This document shows, in pieces, positions 1 through 10,825 of a stretch of 64,000 bases of DNA. Origin of the DNA: Cristatella mucedo (lineage: Eukaryota > Bryozoa > Phylactolaemata > Cristatellidae); the NCBI GenBank assembly GCA_009760855.2, contig WPIO01000002.1, positions 10,550,501 to 10,614,500 on the forward strand, read 5' to 3'. Position numbers and translations under genes: made by a program. Under the pieces are notes generated by a model. The model had not been told where the DNA came from. It ran no database searches and saw only the letters and a list, made by a program, of their open reading frames with translations. Positions within the stretch are counted from its first letter, which is position 1. Each line of letters starts with the position of its first letter.

Positions 1-107
1 CCCTCGAGCGTTCAAGTTCAAAGCCGCTCTCGAGGCGTACGGCATACCCACCAATCTAAAACCCTCCGGTTTCGTAATAACTTTAACGCTTGAGGATAAC
101 AGTAACA

Positions 108-215
108 TTATTATTATTATTATTATTATTAAGTTGTTTGCTAGCGCCCTGTCAAAACAAAGCTCTATCCAGTCGCTTTACAACTCGCAGCAAGAGAAGC
201 AATTACAAAGATTTA
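108..215 (-). mobile_element. L2-type LINE 3' tail fragment
   Basis: An (ATT)n run, then a diverged copy of the tail seen in the complete element at 11405-12365: a GCGCCCT box, an AAAGCTCT-like segment and the GCGCTTTACA-like box. Only the extreme 3' end remains. Confidence 0.55.
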
Positions 216-764
216 ATGACGTAGCAAGGTATCATTCGTAGACGTGGTTTCAAAAGCACGCGGGTATTATTAGGCTCAGACTAGCATGCTAGAGCACACA
301 ATAAGACTCTCAGGGCCATTTGTTCGTAGGGCCAACGGTTAGTGACATGCACTAAATAATGCGCAGATGTGCACTTGAATCACACATAAGAATCAAGAAA
401 AAAAAAACACTGGTTCACCACCGCGCAAGAAAGGCTGAGCGGAACAGATCATACGCATTCAGCTCACACCGAGGCAAAGTACCTGCAGGCGGTGACCGAA
501 GCCGGAAGCATGGTGGCATACTTTCGGCGGATATGAACTGAAAGCGACCACTAAAGGATTTCGATCAGATGCGAGAAATGGCAGGACGATAAAAAGAACA
601 TGTTTTGAAAGAATGAAGACTCCGTGCTCTCAAGATGCTTCTCCGGCAGGTGACCTGTCGGCTAGCAATTTTGTGGACAGGGCCGCTTCTGCCTGCATAG
701 GTAAAAGTGCTCCTTCAAGTATCTTCCGAATCATTAGGCTAAGGGGTACCAGATCGTTTTAGGA
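216..764. other. Non-coding stretch, nothing recognised
   Basis: Mixed-composition sequence between two LINE tails. The 60-codon ORF at 359-541 is low in complexity, and I see no splice or homology support for it. Confidence 0.5.
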
Positions 765-965
765 GTAGTTATAATAATAATAATAATAATAATAATGCAC
801 TTGATCAAGCCCTCTCAGAGAACTCAATCTCTTTCTAGGCGCTTTACATTTGCTGCATAGGGAAACGCAATTGAATGGTGAGTAATATCCTGCTTGATAA
901 ACAAGCAGCATGAATAACATGGTTAGGGGTGACATGCACAGGGTCAGCATGCAAATGGTTCAATG
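765..965 (-). mobile_element. L2-type LINE 3' end
   Basis: (AAT)n run, then CTCAGAGAACTCAATCTC, TTTCTAGGCGCTTTACATTT and the 3'-UTR segment with ATGAATAACATGGTTAGGGG, shared with the copies at 11.4 and 50.5 kb. The coding part is missing, as in a 5'-truncated insertion. Confidence 0.85.
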
Positions 966-1639
966 ATGTTTGCGGCTGACTCATCTTTGGCGTTGAGATA
1001 TGCAGGTTCTCCAAAAGTGGCATATATAACAAGTGTTTTTTTTATTTTCCTCTGGACGATTGTCCCTGGGGATGAACTATCGGGTGTTTCCAGAAGATGC
1101 TACCATTCTGCTCTGAAAGATGCTACTGCAGTTTTATTGGTGGAGCATTACGGATACATGCCGAGTAGAGTGGCGCACCTTTTATGCTAAGTTTCAATAT
1201 TTTTCATGGGGGGCTAGAGATGCCTAAATGGATGCTGAAAACGTTTTTCGTACACCGCAGTATTGTCACTCTGGATATTGGATACCAATTTCCAGGATCT
1301 TCCTGAGAATGAATTTCATGAGGTTTAACTATTAAAATCAGCTCTTTATTTTAAAATAAAAAAGAGGCAGTACCGCCAGTACGAACCGTAGCAAGTCACC
1401 TAAAGAAGTCAATATTATTCCATGTCAATCCAGATTGCTTTATCCCGGCTCTGACATTGCTTGAACGTGCACTTCGGCCTCGTGAGCCCCATGTCATTTC
1501 AGCGAGCAGCAAAAAAGCTTCGCTAAGTACTCACTTCAATGGCTTACTTTTCAAGGACCAAAAATTTCCTTTGTGTATTGAGAATAATTTGAGCATTTCT
1601 AACCACTAATAATCGCCGTTACCCTCCCCGTGGTGCCTT

Positions 1640-2325
1640 CAAAACAAGGAAGCCGCACCTGTAAGACCACTGGCACCCTAGAACCAAATGCGAGCACACT
1701 CCCGCCTGTGCAATCAAGTGCTTACAGTTGGTGCATAACTCTACAGCTAGGCTTGTCTGTCGTGACCACCGCAGTTTCTAGGTCACACCACTTTTCGCCG
1801 ACCTGCACTGGCTCCCAGCTTAAGCAACGCATCACCTTTAAGTTCCCTTCATTCTTCACCCGCTTTCAAGTCTCTTAATTCTTTGGCCCCAGCCTGCCTA
1901 TAAGATTTAATTCCCCACCAGACTAGGCATCGTATCATCAGCTTTACTGAATCAAATCGCTTTGGCTAGACCTCATAAGAACCTCAAATCCTTTGGAGAC
2001 CGTGCCATCCGTTCGTATGCTCCCGACGCTAGGAACTCACTCCCGACTGACGTAACCACATCCCCGGACTGTAGGATCTTTAAAAAAGAAGCTAAAAACG
2101 CATCTATTTATCACAGCATTAAACATGCCAATATCATTCATCCTTGTGTGCTTATGCGTGCTAACACTGTGCATGTCACCTCCAACCATGGACATTGGCA
2201 TGCTATCACTAACATTCGGTCATGCTTCACAACGTAATGTTCATGATCGCAACGTAACGTGCCTAGAAAGAAATTAATTTCACTGAGGGCGCTATGCATT
2301 CTTATTATTACTATTACACGTTTCA
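1640..2325 (+). mobile_element. L2-type LINE 3' end with decayed reverse-transcriptase C-terminus
   Basis: Broken frames carry the C-terminal part of the LINE protein: a CTGSQLKQRITFK-like piece (for LHWLPVKQRIDFK), then NLKSFGDRAIRSYAP and NSLPTDVTTSPD. The tail CTAGAAAGAAATTAATTTC and GGGCGCTATGCATTCTTATT follows. Several stops and frameshifts make it inactive. Confidence 0.85.
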
Positions 2326-2786
2326 AGTGATTTGGGCCCATTGGAAAGACACTCGTTCGCACTCGCCACTCGCGGAGCGCTGAGGATGAGGAAACATTCA
2401 CGATGATGTCACGTGCCCACGACTTCCGATGACGCACGCTGAAGTTGAATGTTTAGGCCCACACGTGCGCTAAATTCCTACCGAAGACGTCACCACTGCG
2501 GTTTACGTTCGCTCGCGAGCGATTGCCGTTCAAACTCGGCAGCGGTGGCACGATCGAACAGCCTCGATGGCAAAAGGGCGATTCGGCAACGCGGGCTAGC
2601 AGCGCCCGCGCGCGCTCGCGCTTTCGAACCGGGTCGCAACGAGAGCTTCGTTCTGCTCCTACTAAGCGCAGCCGGTGGCGGCTCGCGATCATTCCAGCGC
2701 GAGCGCCAGCTTCGGGTGCGGCAGCGAAAAGACGACGCGATGGGCGTGCGATGGCCAGCGACGGCGTCGTCGCTAGCGCCCATCTT

Positions 2787-2892
<106 letters not shown>

Positions 2893-3067
2893 GCCTCGCG
2901 CTTTGCCCCAGCAGCCGCATCGCAGCATTCTCTGAGGAACACTCGCCGCTGCCGCTCGAGCCTAGCAGACGACGGCGGCCGACATTCTTACCCACGTCAG
3001 CTTTTCCAACGGACGATCCAGCACTCAACCGATAGCCGCTCGCACCTGTCGCGAAATGTCGCGTGAG

Positions 3068-3100
3068 CTCCGTCAGTGCTTCTGAGAAGCACTGACGGAG
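3068..3100. repeat. Perfect 16-bp inverted repeat with 1-nt centre
   Basis: The left arm 3068-3083 (CTCCGTCAGTGCTTCT) is the exact reverse complement of 3085-3100; only one base separates them. It can extrude as a cruciform, or fold as an RNA hairpin if transcribed. It lies in the CpG-rich block. Confidence 0.95.
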
Positions 3101-3248
3101 CGCCCGTTTAGTCACGCCTCGCGGGTTTATTTTCGCCAGATGCGGCCATTACGCTCGCTCGAGGGCCAGCAAACAAGAGAGAGCGGCCAGCGGGTGCGCC
3201 AGGCCATTGTCGCGCATTCGCAGCACGCTGTTTTCTCAGCACGGCTCG

Positions 3249-3279
3249 GACGATCAGCGCCCGAGACGCGCTGATCGTC
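3249..3279. repeat. 12-bp perfect hairpin with 7-nt loop
   Basis: The left arm GACGATCAGCGC (3249-3260) pairs exactly with 3268-3279, with loop CCGAGAC. It lies 150 bp from the 3068 palindrome in the same CpG-rich block. Confidence 0.93.
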
Positions 3280-3764
3280 AGAGTCACCCGCCGAGCGCTG
3301 GCGCGCGCGCGCGCGCGAGAGCGTCCGGAGATCGATGTCGGCGGCGGCGGTGGCTTTGAGCGGCGCCGTGACCGAGCTGCGCGCGGGAGCACGCGGGTGC
3401 TTCAGGTAATCGAAACGGCGCCCCAACTGTGCCCGCACAGAGTGGAAATCCAGAAGCGCAGCCAGTCCTACCCGCCCTGGCCACTAATAAGGGTCGGGCT
3501 ATCTCGCCCACCGAGCTTGGACGCTGACGGCGACGGTTGCTGAGCGTTCCACACACCGGCAGCTCATACTTTTTGGCCGAGTGGGCTAAGATGAGTGGAC
3601 TCGTGGAGCCGTCACGCCACGTCAGTGGGGGGCGGGGGTTCGGGACGGGGCGGGCGGCGGGGGAGTCTACTTCGCGTCGTCCGCCCGGATGTACCGATAT
3701 GAAAGAGCGCTCGAGCGATTGCCATGCATGGCTCTAGGGCGAGAGCAGCCCCTGACGCATCAAA

Positions 3765-3925
3765 ATATAATTCTAAAAATATAATTCATTTGTATAGCGC
3801 CCCAAGAGAACTTAATCTCTATTCAGGCGTTTCACATATGCCTCGGGGCTCGAGCCCACGACCTCAGCCAGACCTTATTCGGGGGCGAGCACCTTAACCG
3901 CTGGACCAAACCAGCTCGGCGAAGT
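3765..3925 (-). mobile_element. tRNA-derived SINE with an L2-type tail
   Basis: Read on the minus strand, 3919-3841 is tRNA-like: TGGTCCAGCGGTTAAGG resembles an A box, and GGGCTCGAGCCCC about 40 nt later a B box. It runs straight into the L2-type tail (CTGAATAGAGATTAAGTTCT, GGGCGCTATACAAAT). This is the layout of a SINE that borrows the tail of its partner LINE. Confidence 0.7.
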
Positions 3926-3994
3926 CAATCAAAGACCCACTCAAAGGCTCAGCTGTGGTAGGAACCGATTGGCGCCGAGCTTTCAGCAGTTTCG

Positions 3995-4090
3995 CAAATA
4001 ATATTTGAATTTCGCCCTCAGAGAACGGAATCTCTTTCTAGGCACTCTACAGATGTTGTATAGAAGCGTTACTAAATGACTGCGGTTACA
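3995..4090 (-). mobile_element. L2-type LINE tail fragment
   Basis: Contains CGCCCTCAGAGAACGGAATC and TCTTTCTAGGCACTCTACAG, a diverged copy of the common tail, in the same orientation as the SINE just upstream. Confidence 0.7.
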
Positions 4091-4317
4091 TCCGCAAGCA
4101 CCGAGCACAGTATAGGCAGGCGAATGCACACGAAGGACGAATCACAAAAGAACCACTCATTGCTGTAATAGACATGTGTAATCGATGACTAATGCTTGCG
4201 ACGTCGCACCGACGCGTCGCGTACGCCCGGCGAGCCTATGCTGGACTGTTGCCACTGAATCAGAGCCTGGTACTTTGGGAATTTCTAGCGGATGCTACAA
4301 GTACTGTAAAGATTTGC

Positions 4318-4470
4318 TGATTCGACAGCCTCGTTTCTGAAGCGGTCGGAATAACCGACTTGACAGTCACTCCCGTTTGCAGCTGGCAATGAAGAATCGC
4401 TCACTGCCGGACCCAAACCCACGACCTGGGCAGTGTAGAACGACCGCCTCACCCGCTAGGCCGCGCACGA
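4318..4470 (-). mobile_element. tRNA-derived SINE (family with ATCCTTTATTGCC body)
   Basis: Diverged member of the family at 8.0, 20.1, 21.2, 34.2 and 45.0 kb: CAGCCTCGTTT..., GCAGCTGGCAATGAAGAATC, then GGACCCAAACCCACGACCTG, the reversed B box of a tRNA-like head. Confidence 0.6.
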
Positions 4471-5326
4471 TAGGTTCAATCAAGGTCTTTAACTGCTAGT
4501 ACGTTGGACCTAGAAAAATTATCTCTTCCGGTTCAGAAATTATTCGAAGCATCTTAACGCTGGACCGAGCATACGCCATGCTTCGCTGGATCAATTACGC
4601 ATTGCCGTAGTAGCAGACCCTGACGTATCTCTCTTGCCTTTGTAAATGCACGTATAAATCGTAATTTTGAGGCCTTGAGCGCCAGCACGACGTTGATGAA
4701 GTGGACCCGGATTAGCGGCTTCGGGAGAGGGATGCTTGAAAGCTCTTTGCAGCCAACTGGAGGGTAGCATGGATTCGGCGACGTAGTAAGCTCATTGGCG
4801 TTTGACTTTTCATACCACAGTTGGGAAAGCGGAGAGACGGTAAGAGCGAGGCAGCCCTGAATAGAAGCAGCGACAGGCAAGAGATTAAACGCCCATACAC
4901 AGCTGGCAGGGCATCTTAGCATCTCACGAAGAGCGACCTTTTCAGCGGTAACGGACGCCACGGAGGCTGCCTTCTGAGACCGCTGGTCAATGTGGCTATT
5001 AATCGTGTTATTAACACGAGTCAGTTAACATTGGTAGATCGAAAAGCATTTATTAAGAAGGCTGGCTCGTCCGGTTCACTTCAACTGCTCCTTGTGCGTC
5101 ATTTATTTTACAGTCATTTGGCTTTAACCATCGACACGATCTATCGATATCTATACACCATCTCACGCGAGCATAATCGGAGTGTCATTGCATGGCAATC
5201 AGTTCATGCCACGTTGACCTTAGGACTCCATTTAGTAATGCCATTTGACCACAAATTTCACAAGGATGTATGCTCTGAAAAAAAGAAGCATGATTTCCGC
5301 TGATTCTTATGCACACAATCTCCGAG

Positions 5327-5342
5327 CCCCCCCCCCCCCCCC
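5327..5342. repeat. Poly-C run (C16)
   Basis: Sixteen consecutive C on the plus strand, in a non-coding stretch between decayed repeats and the PSMD7 leader. Confidence 0.95.
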
Positions 5343-5570
5343 GACACCAGGGTTGCTTGTGCTCAACACGCCAATACGGTGGCTCTTGCAGTGGCACAGC
5401 CATACTAAGCCCGCAATTCCCGACAGCGAGCTTGACTAGATAGTGGATTATTTCTTAAAATTGGGGGTCCTTGCCAAAGTTCGTGTGTCTCAGTCAAAGT
5501 TCGTGTTCGTGCAAAAGGTTTCACAAATGAACGATCGCTCGTTGAATAGGGAACCGGAGCTCGGCGCCGC

Positions 5571-5630
5571 CATGATAGCTTCGGTGCTAGGCGACGACGA
5601 TGGCGCCGAACGGAGCCCACAGAATGAGTG
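5571..5630 (+). CDS. Short upstream ORF with strong Kozak context (19 codons)
   Basis: The ATG at 5571 is preceded by GGCGCCGCC, close to an ideal initiation context, and encodes 19 residues ending SPQNE before TGA. It lies 366 bp upstream of the PSMD7 start. If transcribed in that leader it would act as a uORF. If the leader is spliced at 5844 it would be removed. No homology is recognised. Confidence 0.2.
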
Positions 5631-5996
5631 ATACCGTGGGTTGCACTGGACTAACCCGATCCTCACAACTCATTTGAGCTTGTATAATATATAATTATTG
5701 TTGTATCCTTGATTGCTATGTTAAATTCGTCTCACGCCAGATCAGTGTACCCTCACAATGACAATGGACGGCCGTTGCGCACCTTAGATTGTCTGCAGCG
5801 ACGAGAGAGTGCCTTAGTTCTCACCAAATTCTTATTTTTTTCAGCTATATCACGAACGTTTGGTCAGGAAAGTATGCAGTGGTAGTTCCGGCTCGCGAGA
5901 CCGGCGGGCTAGGGGACTCATTGCCACACCATATCCTCCGGCAGAAGGCCATTTTGTAACATCCTCGCTGTGGAAACCATTCAAAGAAGTTAGGGG

Positions 5997-6446
5997 ATGT
6001 CGGCCGACGAAACCAAGAGGGCCGTGACCAAGGTGGTTGTCCATCCTTTGGTCTTACTAAGCGTAGTGGACCACTTTAACAGAATGGCCAAACTTGGAAA
6101 TGTTAAACGGGTGGTCGGCATACTTTTGGGATCTACCCGGCAAGGTATACTCGACATCTCCAATAGCTTCGCGATACCATTTGATGAGGATGACAAGGAC
6201 TCTACGGTATGGTTCCTTGATCACGACTACCTAGAAAGCATGTATGCCATGTTTAAGAAGGTGAACGCGAGGGAGAAAGTCGTCGGCTGGTATCACACCG
6301 GCCCCAAGCTCCATGCTAATGACATTGCAATTAATGATCTTATACGGAAATACAGCATGAACTCGGTACTCGTCGTCATCGACGCCAGACCCAAGGATTT
6401 AGGTCTGCCGACTGACGCGTACATTGAGGTGGAAGAGGTGCACGAC
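5997..6446 (+). CDS. PSMD7: PSMD7 coding exon 1 (MPN domain)
   Basis: 150 codons from the initiator ATG to the donor GAC|GTGAGT. It encodes the whole MPN core. Translation past 6446 loses similarity at once, which marks the border. Phase 0. Confidence 0.95.
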
Positions 6447-8531
6447 GTGAGTTGCTTGGCGCTGCTTGTGGCCGACGCGGGCGACGGAAGCGGTGCGAGC
6501 CATTTGCAAACTGCGCGGCAGCGGGCGGTTGAAATAAGCTAGCTAGCAACCGCGGCTAGCTCGCTCGCGCCCGTCTCCGCGGAATGCGGACTGGGCGTCG
6601 GCTTCGACCCGAGCGCGTTTTTGGCAACCGCCTTTCCTTTTTAGGATGGAACGCCCACGTCGAAAACGTTTGCCCACGTTCCTAGTGAGATTGGCGCCGA
6701 GGAAGCGGAGGAAGTGGGCGTTGAGCATCTCCTGCGAGACGTGAAAGACACTACCGTCGGCACGCTGTCTCAGCGGATAACCAGTCAATTAATGGGGCTC
6801 AAAGGCCTGAATACTCGGTTAAAGGAAATAGACGAATACTTGCAAAAGGTTGCATCCGGAAAGATGCCGATAAATCACCAAATCGTCTATCAGGTACCAC
6901 CTGGAAAACGTGCTTCAGCGACTGCCCGCGACTTCTTTTGCTCCAGGGAGTAGTTTCTCTTTTGAGCTTTACGCTTGGCGATTTATTTGTGCTAACTGTC
7001 GTCCCCCAGTAACCTTGAGAGACTATTGCTGAAATATATGTAAACGTTAAAATCCCCTGTCACTTGAGAGGGCAGTTGTGCATATTTAAGCTACTGTGTA
7101 CCGCAGGCTCTGTTGGACAATACCTTACCATGGGCCTTGGTGTGTTCATTTCTGCTGTCGTTTGTCGAAAATTTGTATTTTGTGGGTACTTGAAAATGTA
7201 TTTATTGTAAGTACTCGGGTGCCGCAACAAGCAGACGAGACGGGTTCGTATTCGGAAATGTGTAGTTTACACCCATGGCGATCGGTGTTTGTGCACCCTC
7301 AAAATTATAATTTCCTTCAATACTCACAAAACCGCTAATGCCCAGTAAGCATGCACGTGATAATAATAATAATAATACATGTGTATGCACCCTTAGAGAA
7401 CTTGATCTCTTTCTAGGTGCTTTACAGATGTTGTTAAGAAAGCATGACCAAATAATTAGTGTAACATTGACAGTGTCATCAAGCAGCATAAGCACACAAA
7501 GGGCTAAGCACAAGGACCCACTAAAGGCTCTAACAAACAGATGTGTTTAAGCTTATTTTTAAATGTCATGTCAGGATATGTCATGACATCAGTCGGAGTG
7601 AGTTCCAAGCTTTGGGAGCATACGAACTAAAGGCATGGTCTCCTAAAGCTTTTAAGTATGAGGTATAGCTAAACGATTTGAGTCGGAATAGTGGATTTTA
7701 CTATGCTTGGCCTGGTAGGGGAGTATTTCTGATAGGTAGGCTAGAGCCTGAGAATGAAGTGACCTTAAAGTGAGCAACAGAACCTTGAAGTTGATACCAT
7801 GCATGATTGGGAGCCAGTGCAGGTCGGCGAGAGGTTGTGTGATATGGCAACTGCAACACTCCTGACTGACAAGCCTAGCTGTTTCACACCAGCTATAAGG
7901 GCCTGATTGCACAGGCCTGTAGACCGGCAAGCAGTGAGTTACAGAAGTCGCGATGGGATCTTACAAAGACATGGACCAATTTGATGTAAAAGAAAATTAG
8001 CTGAGATTTAACAGCCTCATTTTGTATAGCAGCAGAAGAGCATTAACGGCTATCTGCGCCACTTACAGTTGGCAATAAAGGATCGCCCACTGCAGGATTC
8101 GAACCCGCGATCTTGGTCATAGTATATATGTCTAAGCAAGCCCGAATTTTAGCATGTTATGCAGCTGAAAGTAGGCATACTTGACTGGCCTAGTTAGGTG
8201 TTCATCTAGTGAAAGGTCGCTTCGGAAGAGGATGCCTAGATTTCGTGCAGATGAAACTTAAGATACTGTGGCAGAGCCGATTTTGAGCGACTATCTTTCT
8301 AGTTTCTGAGCCATGTGTGGTTTGCCCATAACTAGTAAGTCTGTTTCTATCGTCAAATAGCAATATTGAAGCATAAACTAAACTGGGCTGGCAGTTTTGA
8401 TCATTTGCAGAAAAATTCACTACAAGCCCTACCGGTGCAGCTGTTTTTGCCTCAGCCTGTCGCTTTGCCTCAAAGGTGCCAGAGATTCTGTAACCACCAT
8501 TCTTGGTTTCTTGGTGTGGTGTTTGTGTATG

Positions 8532-8571
<40 letters not shown>

Positions 8572-10390
8572 CTCGTGTGTGTGTGTGCGCTCGTGTGTGT
8601 GCGCACGCGTACGCGTGCATGCATATAGACATGTGGCTGGCTGGGTATTAGGGCCGGTTTGTTCACTTACTACCGGAAGCAGTGCCTCAATTTCACTGTG
8701 GTGCCAGTGTGCTTAATAGGGCAATATTTGGCTGCCGATAAAAATTCCAATCTAATCTTGAAACTGACAAGCCTAATGTTCTATCTCACGTTGTCCTTCC
8801 TCTTTCTTTGTACCTCAGATAGTGAGTTAAATTTCAGGATTGCTATTCCCGAAATGCACCCTAAGAAAAATACACAATCTTTCAGCATCGACATGCTTGG
8901 AGTAGGTTGGTGTTGTAAGAAATTAAGTCCATGCTAGTATTCATTGCATGCTTTGCCTGCCTTCTAGTCGTAGAACACTTTTGGCTGTCAATTGAACTAT
9001 CTGCTTTCCCAGAGGTGTAAGAAGGGTTTCGTAAGCTTAGCTCTCGTGTTGCCCCGGTGCAGTAAAAGGAAACTTGCATGTTCAAACGCAACAATGTTTA
9101 TTATTAGCCTGTTTGCACGTGACTTCTAGGAAATAGCAATTTTTATTAATATTGGAAAATTTCAGGAGCCGAAACGCTGCTTTGTCCAGGTTGTGTGTGC
9201 TGGAAGTGAATTGGGGTGATGGTCGCTTGCACTTTAGCCAGTAAACAACGTAGCCCTGAAAGACCCAACCAGCACCAAGGATCAGTTGTCTCTAATCCCA
9301 TGTTGACCCTAGGTCAAGAGACTTTCAATCACTCATTCAGCATCTTCCCATTACTACTTTCATGGCATTTGTAGAGCCACAGCCAACTTATTTTTCTTGT
9401 TTGTTCCTTATATATGATTAACTGCCGGTTTGCATTGTTTTGAATTTCTGAAGCGTCATTTGTTGCTTCTTGCATGCTAGGTAGGCCCAACACTGAGGCT
9501 GTGAGTGCATAACTGCAGGACGGCCCGTCTGCTGCATGCCTCTCCACAAGCTACCTCCCTCACCCTCTCCTCTAATTCTGGGATTAACTCGCAGATTTAA
9601 TAATCATTGAACAAGTAGCGATTGAACTATCACCATGCCATTATGAACTATCTTTTGTAACTATGTCTTGAGACGTCGACATTCTGGCTTCCTTGGAGAG
9701 CTAAAGTCCCAAAGTCTGTGGCTGAATTGGCAATCTAGAAAAAGCAACCGATTCGATACTATGCACTGTAAAATGTGTGCAAGACATGAAATAGTTCCCA
9801 AATCGAAATCGATTCCGTCTGTTTAGAATGCCCTTTAATTGGTTGCAAAGTTTTTGTGACAACTGGTTCTGCTTTTGCTAAAGCTTTGGCACAAGCAGAA
9901 TCAGCTGGGCCAGGCCTATCAAGCCGTTAAGAGCCAAACCTTAACTTTACCTGGGATGGCTAATCGAATGTGGAGACTGAAGGGGCATGCCCCGACTTGC
10001 AAGTGGCAGCCGATTGCACCTTCAGTGCACCTGTATTGCTGTGCACGTTCTTATCGTCAATTTATCGTGTTCTAGCTGCAAGACGTCTTCAATCTGCTTC
10101 CCAACATAAGCTTCGACGAATTCGTCCGCTCTGTGCACATACGCACCAACGACCAGATGCTTGCCATCTACGTGGCAGCACTGGTGCGCTCCATCATTGC
10201 TCTGCACAATCTCATCGGCAATAAGGTGGCAAACCGCGACGCCGAAAAGAACGAAGGCAAAGAGGCCTCCAAAGACAAGAAAGATAAGGCGGCAGCTGCT
10301 GCTGCAGGAGTTGCCAGCTCTACTGTCGGCGGCAGCACTGCATCGTCCGACAAGAAAGATGAGAAGCCTGACGGCAAGGAGAAGAAATAA
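5997..10390 (+). CDS. PSMD7: 26S proteasome non-ATPase regulatory subunit 7 (Rpn8), three coding exons
   Basis: Spliced product of 337 residues from 5997-6446, 6645-6893 and 10076-10390; all introns are GT-AG and phase 0. Rpn8 is a lid subunit of the 19S regulatory particle and forms the MPN dimer with the deubiquitinase Rpn11. Residues about 8-145 are the MPN domain. The family signature [10 protein letters not shown] is at 97-106; the second His of the JAMM zinc motif is a Gly, as in other Rpn8 proteins, so this subunit is non-catalytic. The middle exon carries the conserved [16 protein letters not shown] block and the helical region that joins the lid bundle. The last exon holds the C-terminal helices (NDQML...ALHNLI) and a Lys/Glu/Ala-rich tail. 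Length is close to the usual 320-340. The start is the only Met before the conserved [18 protein letters not shown] block. Identification is firm; the exon borders are read from splice consensus, not from transcripts. Confidence 0.96.
6645..6893 (+). CDS. PSMD7: PSMD7 coding exon 2
   Basis: 83 codons between the acceptor tttttag|GAT and the donor CAG|GTACCA. It begins DGTPTSKTF and ends INHQIVYQ, both well-conserved Rpn8 segments. The upstream intron is only 198 bp. Phase 0 on both sides. Confidence 0.95.
7355..8375 (-). mobile_element. L2-type LINE 3' end in PSMD7 intron 2, interrupted by a SINE
   Basis: Tail at 7360-7440 (CTTAGAGAACTTGATCTCTT), then a decayed RT C-terminus: minus frame 7652-7930 reads [21 protein letters not shown] and [20 protein letters not shown]. 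The homologous segment resumes at about 8130-8375, ending at the MGKP-like start (TTTGCCCATAACTAGTAAG). It is inserted antisense to PSMD7. Confidence 0.88.
8005..8125 (-). mobile_element. tRNA-derived SINE nested in the LINE
   Basis: CAGCCTCATTTTGTATAGCA, GGCAATAAAGGATCGCCCAC and GGATTCGAACCCGCGATC mark the family. It splits an L2-type copy whose sequence is continuous in the element at 12.1 kb, so it inserted later. A clear target-site duplication is not visible. Confidence 0.75.
8534..8566. repeat. (GT)n tract in PSMD7 intron 2
   Basis: About 16 GT copies followed by alternating GCGC and GTGT to about 8620; potential Z-DNA. Confidence 0.93.
8625..10075. other. Rest of PSMD7 intron 2
   Basis: No coding frame or repeat of the families described here is recognised; AT-richer, ordinary intron sequence. 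Confidence 0.5.
10076..10390 (+). CDS. PSMD7: PSMD7 coding exon 3 and stop
   Basis: 104 codons plus TAA, after the acceptor gttctag|CTG. It starts [16 protein letters not shown] and contains [21 protein letters not shown], the C-terminal lid helices. The tail after NRDAEKNEG is Lys/Asp/Ala/Ser-rich; it has an Ala6 run and a Ser/Thr/Gly stretch where vertebrate orthologues have an uninterrupted KEKE tail. The preceding intron is 3.2 kb and holds a LINE copy with a SINE inside it. Confidence 0.94.
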   Translation: MQDVFNLLPNISFDEFVRSVHIRTNDQMLAIYVAALVRSIIALHNLIGNKVANRDAEKNEGKEASKDKKDKAAAAAAGVASSTVGGSTASSDKKDEKPDGKEKK

Positions 10391-10672
10391 GGCGAAGAAT
10401 AGGGCGAATCCTAAATTCTGAGCCATGTACTGTGTCGTTACTGCAGAGTGGATGAGCATCCACTGACCTGGCTGTCCCGGGTGACCATAGCTGTACACAC
10501 GTTTAAATTCCTGCTACATCTACTGGCCCGAATAGCATCGGCAGACATTGACATAGTGCACTGTGGCTGGCAGCTGTGCCGCGCTGAAGCGGCTACAACC
10601 GAAATCGGCGATGTACACTGAGGGTTCTGGGGCCCAGGGTTCTGAGCAAATATTTAACAAATTTTTAGAAGA

Positions 10673-10678
10673 ATTAAA
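10673..10678 (+). terminator. Candidate PSMD7 polyadenylation signal ATTAAA
   Basis: ATTAAA lies 283 bp after the PSMD7 stop. About 40 bp further is a long GT run, which would serve as the GU-rich downstream element. No AATAAA occurs before about 11372. Position is inferred from sequence only. Confidence 0.4.
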
Positions 10679-10711
10679 AGTTTTCACAAACGTTGAGAGG
10701 GCTCGAGCTTT

Positions 10712-10825
<114 letters not shown>

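Larger units (their letters stand above)
4471..5844. other. Non-coding stretch upstream of PSMD7
   Basis: Holds a 135-codon minus ORF (4554-4961) without recognisable motifs, the C16 run, the short Kozak ORF at 5571 and, at its 3' end, a good acceptor (tttttttcag to 5844). Possibly a 5'-UTR intron of PSMD7. Confidence 0.4.

Noticed and set aside
3841-3919. tRNA gene
   Set aside because: The tRNA-like sequence has A- and B-box-like parts but runs into a LINE tail and does not fold cleanly, so it is a SINE head. The same holds for the other GGTTCGA-containing sites.
4554-4961. 135-codon minus ORF
   Set aside because: No recognisable domain, no splice or promoter context; could be chance.
8366-8716. 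ORFs with Val-Cys or His-Thr repeats (also at 10.6-10.9, 39.7 and 58.6-59.3 kb)
   Set aside because: Translations of GT/CA microsatellites.
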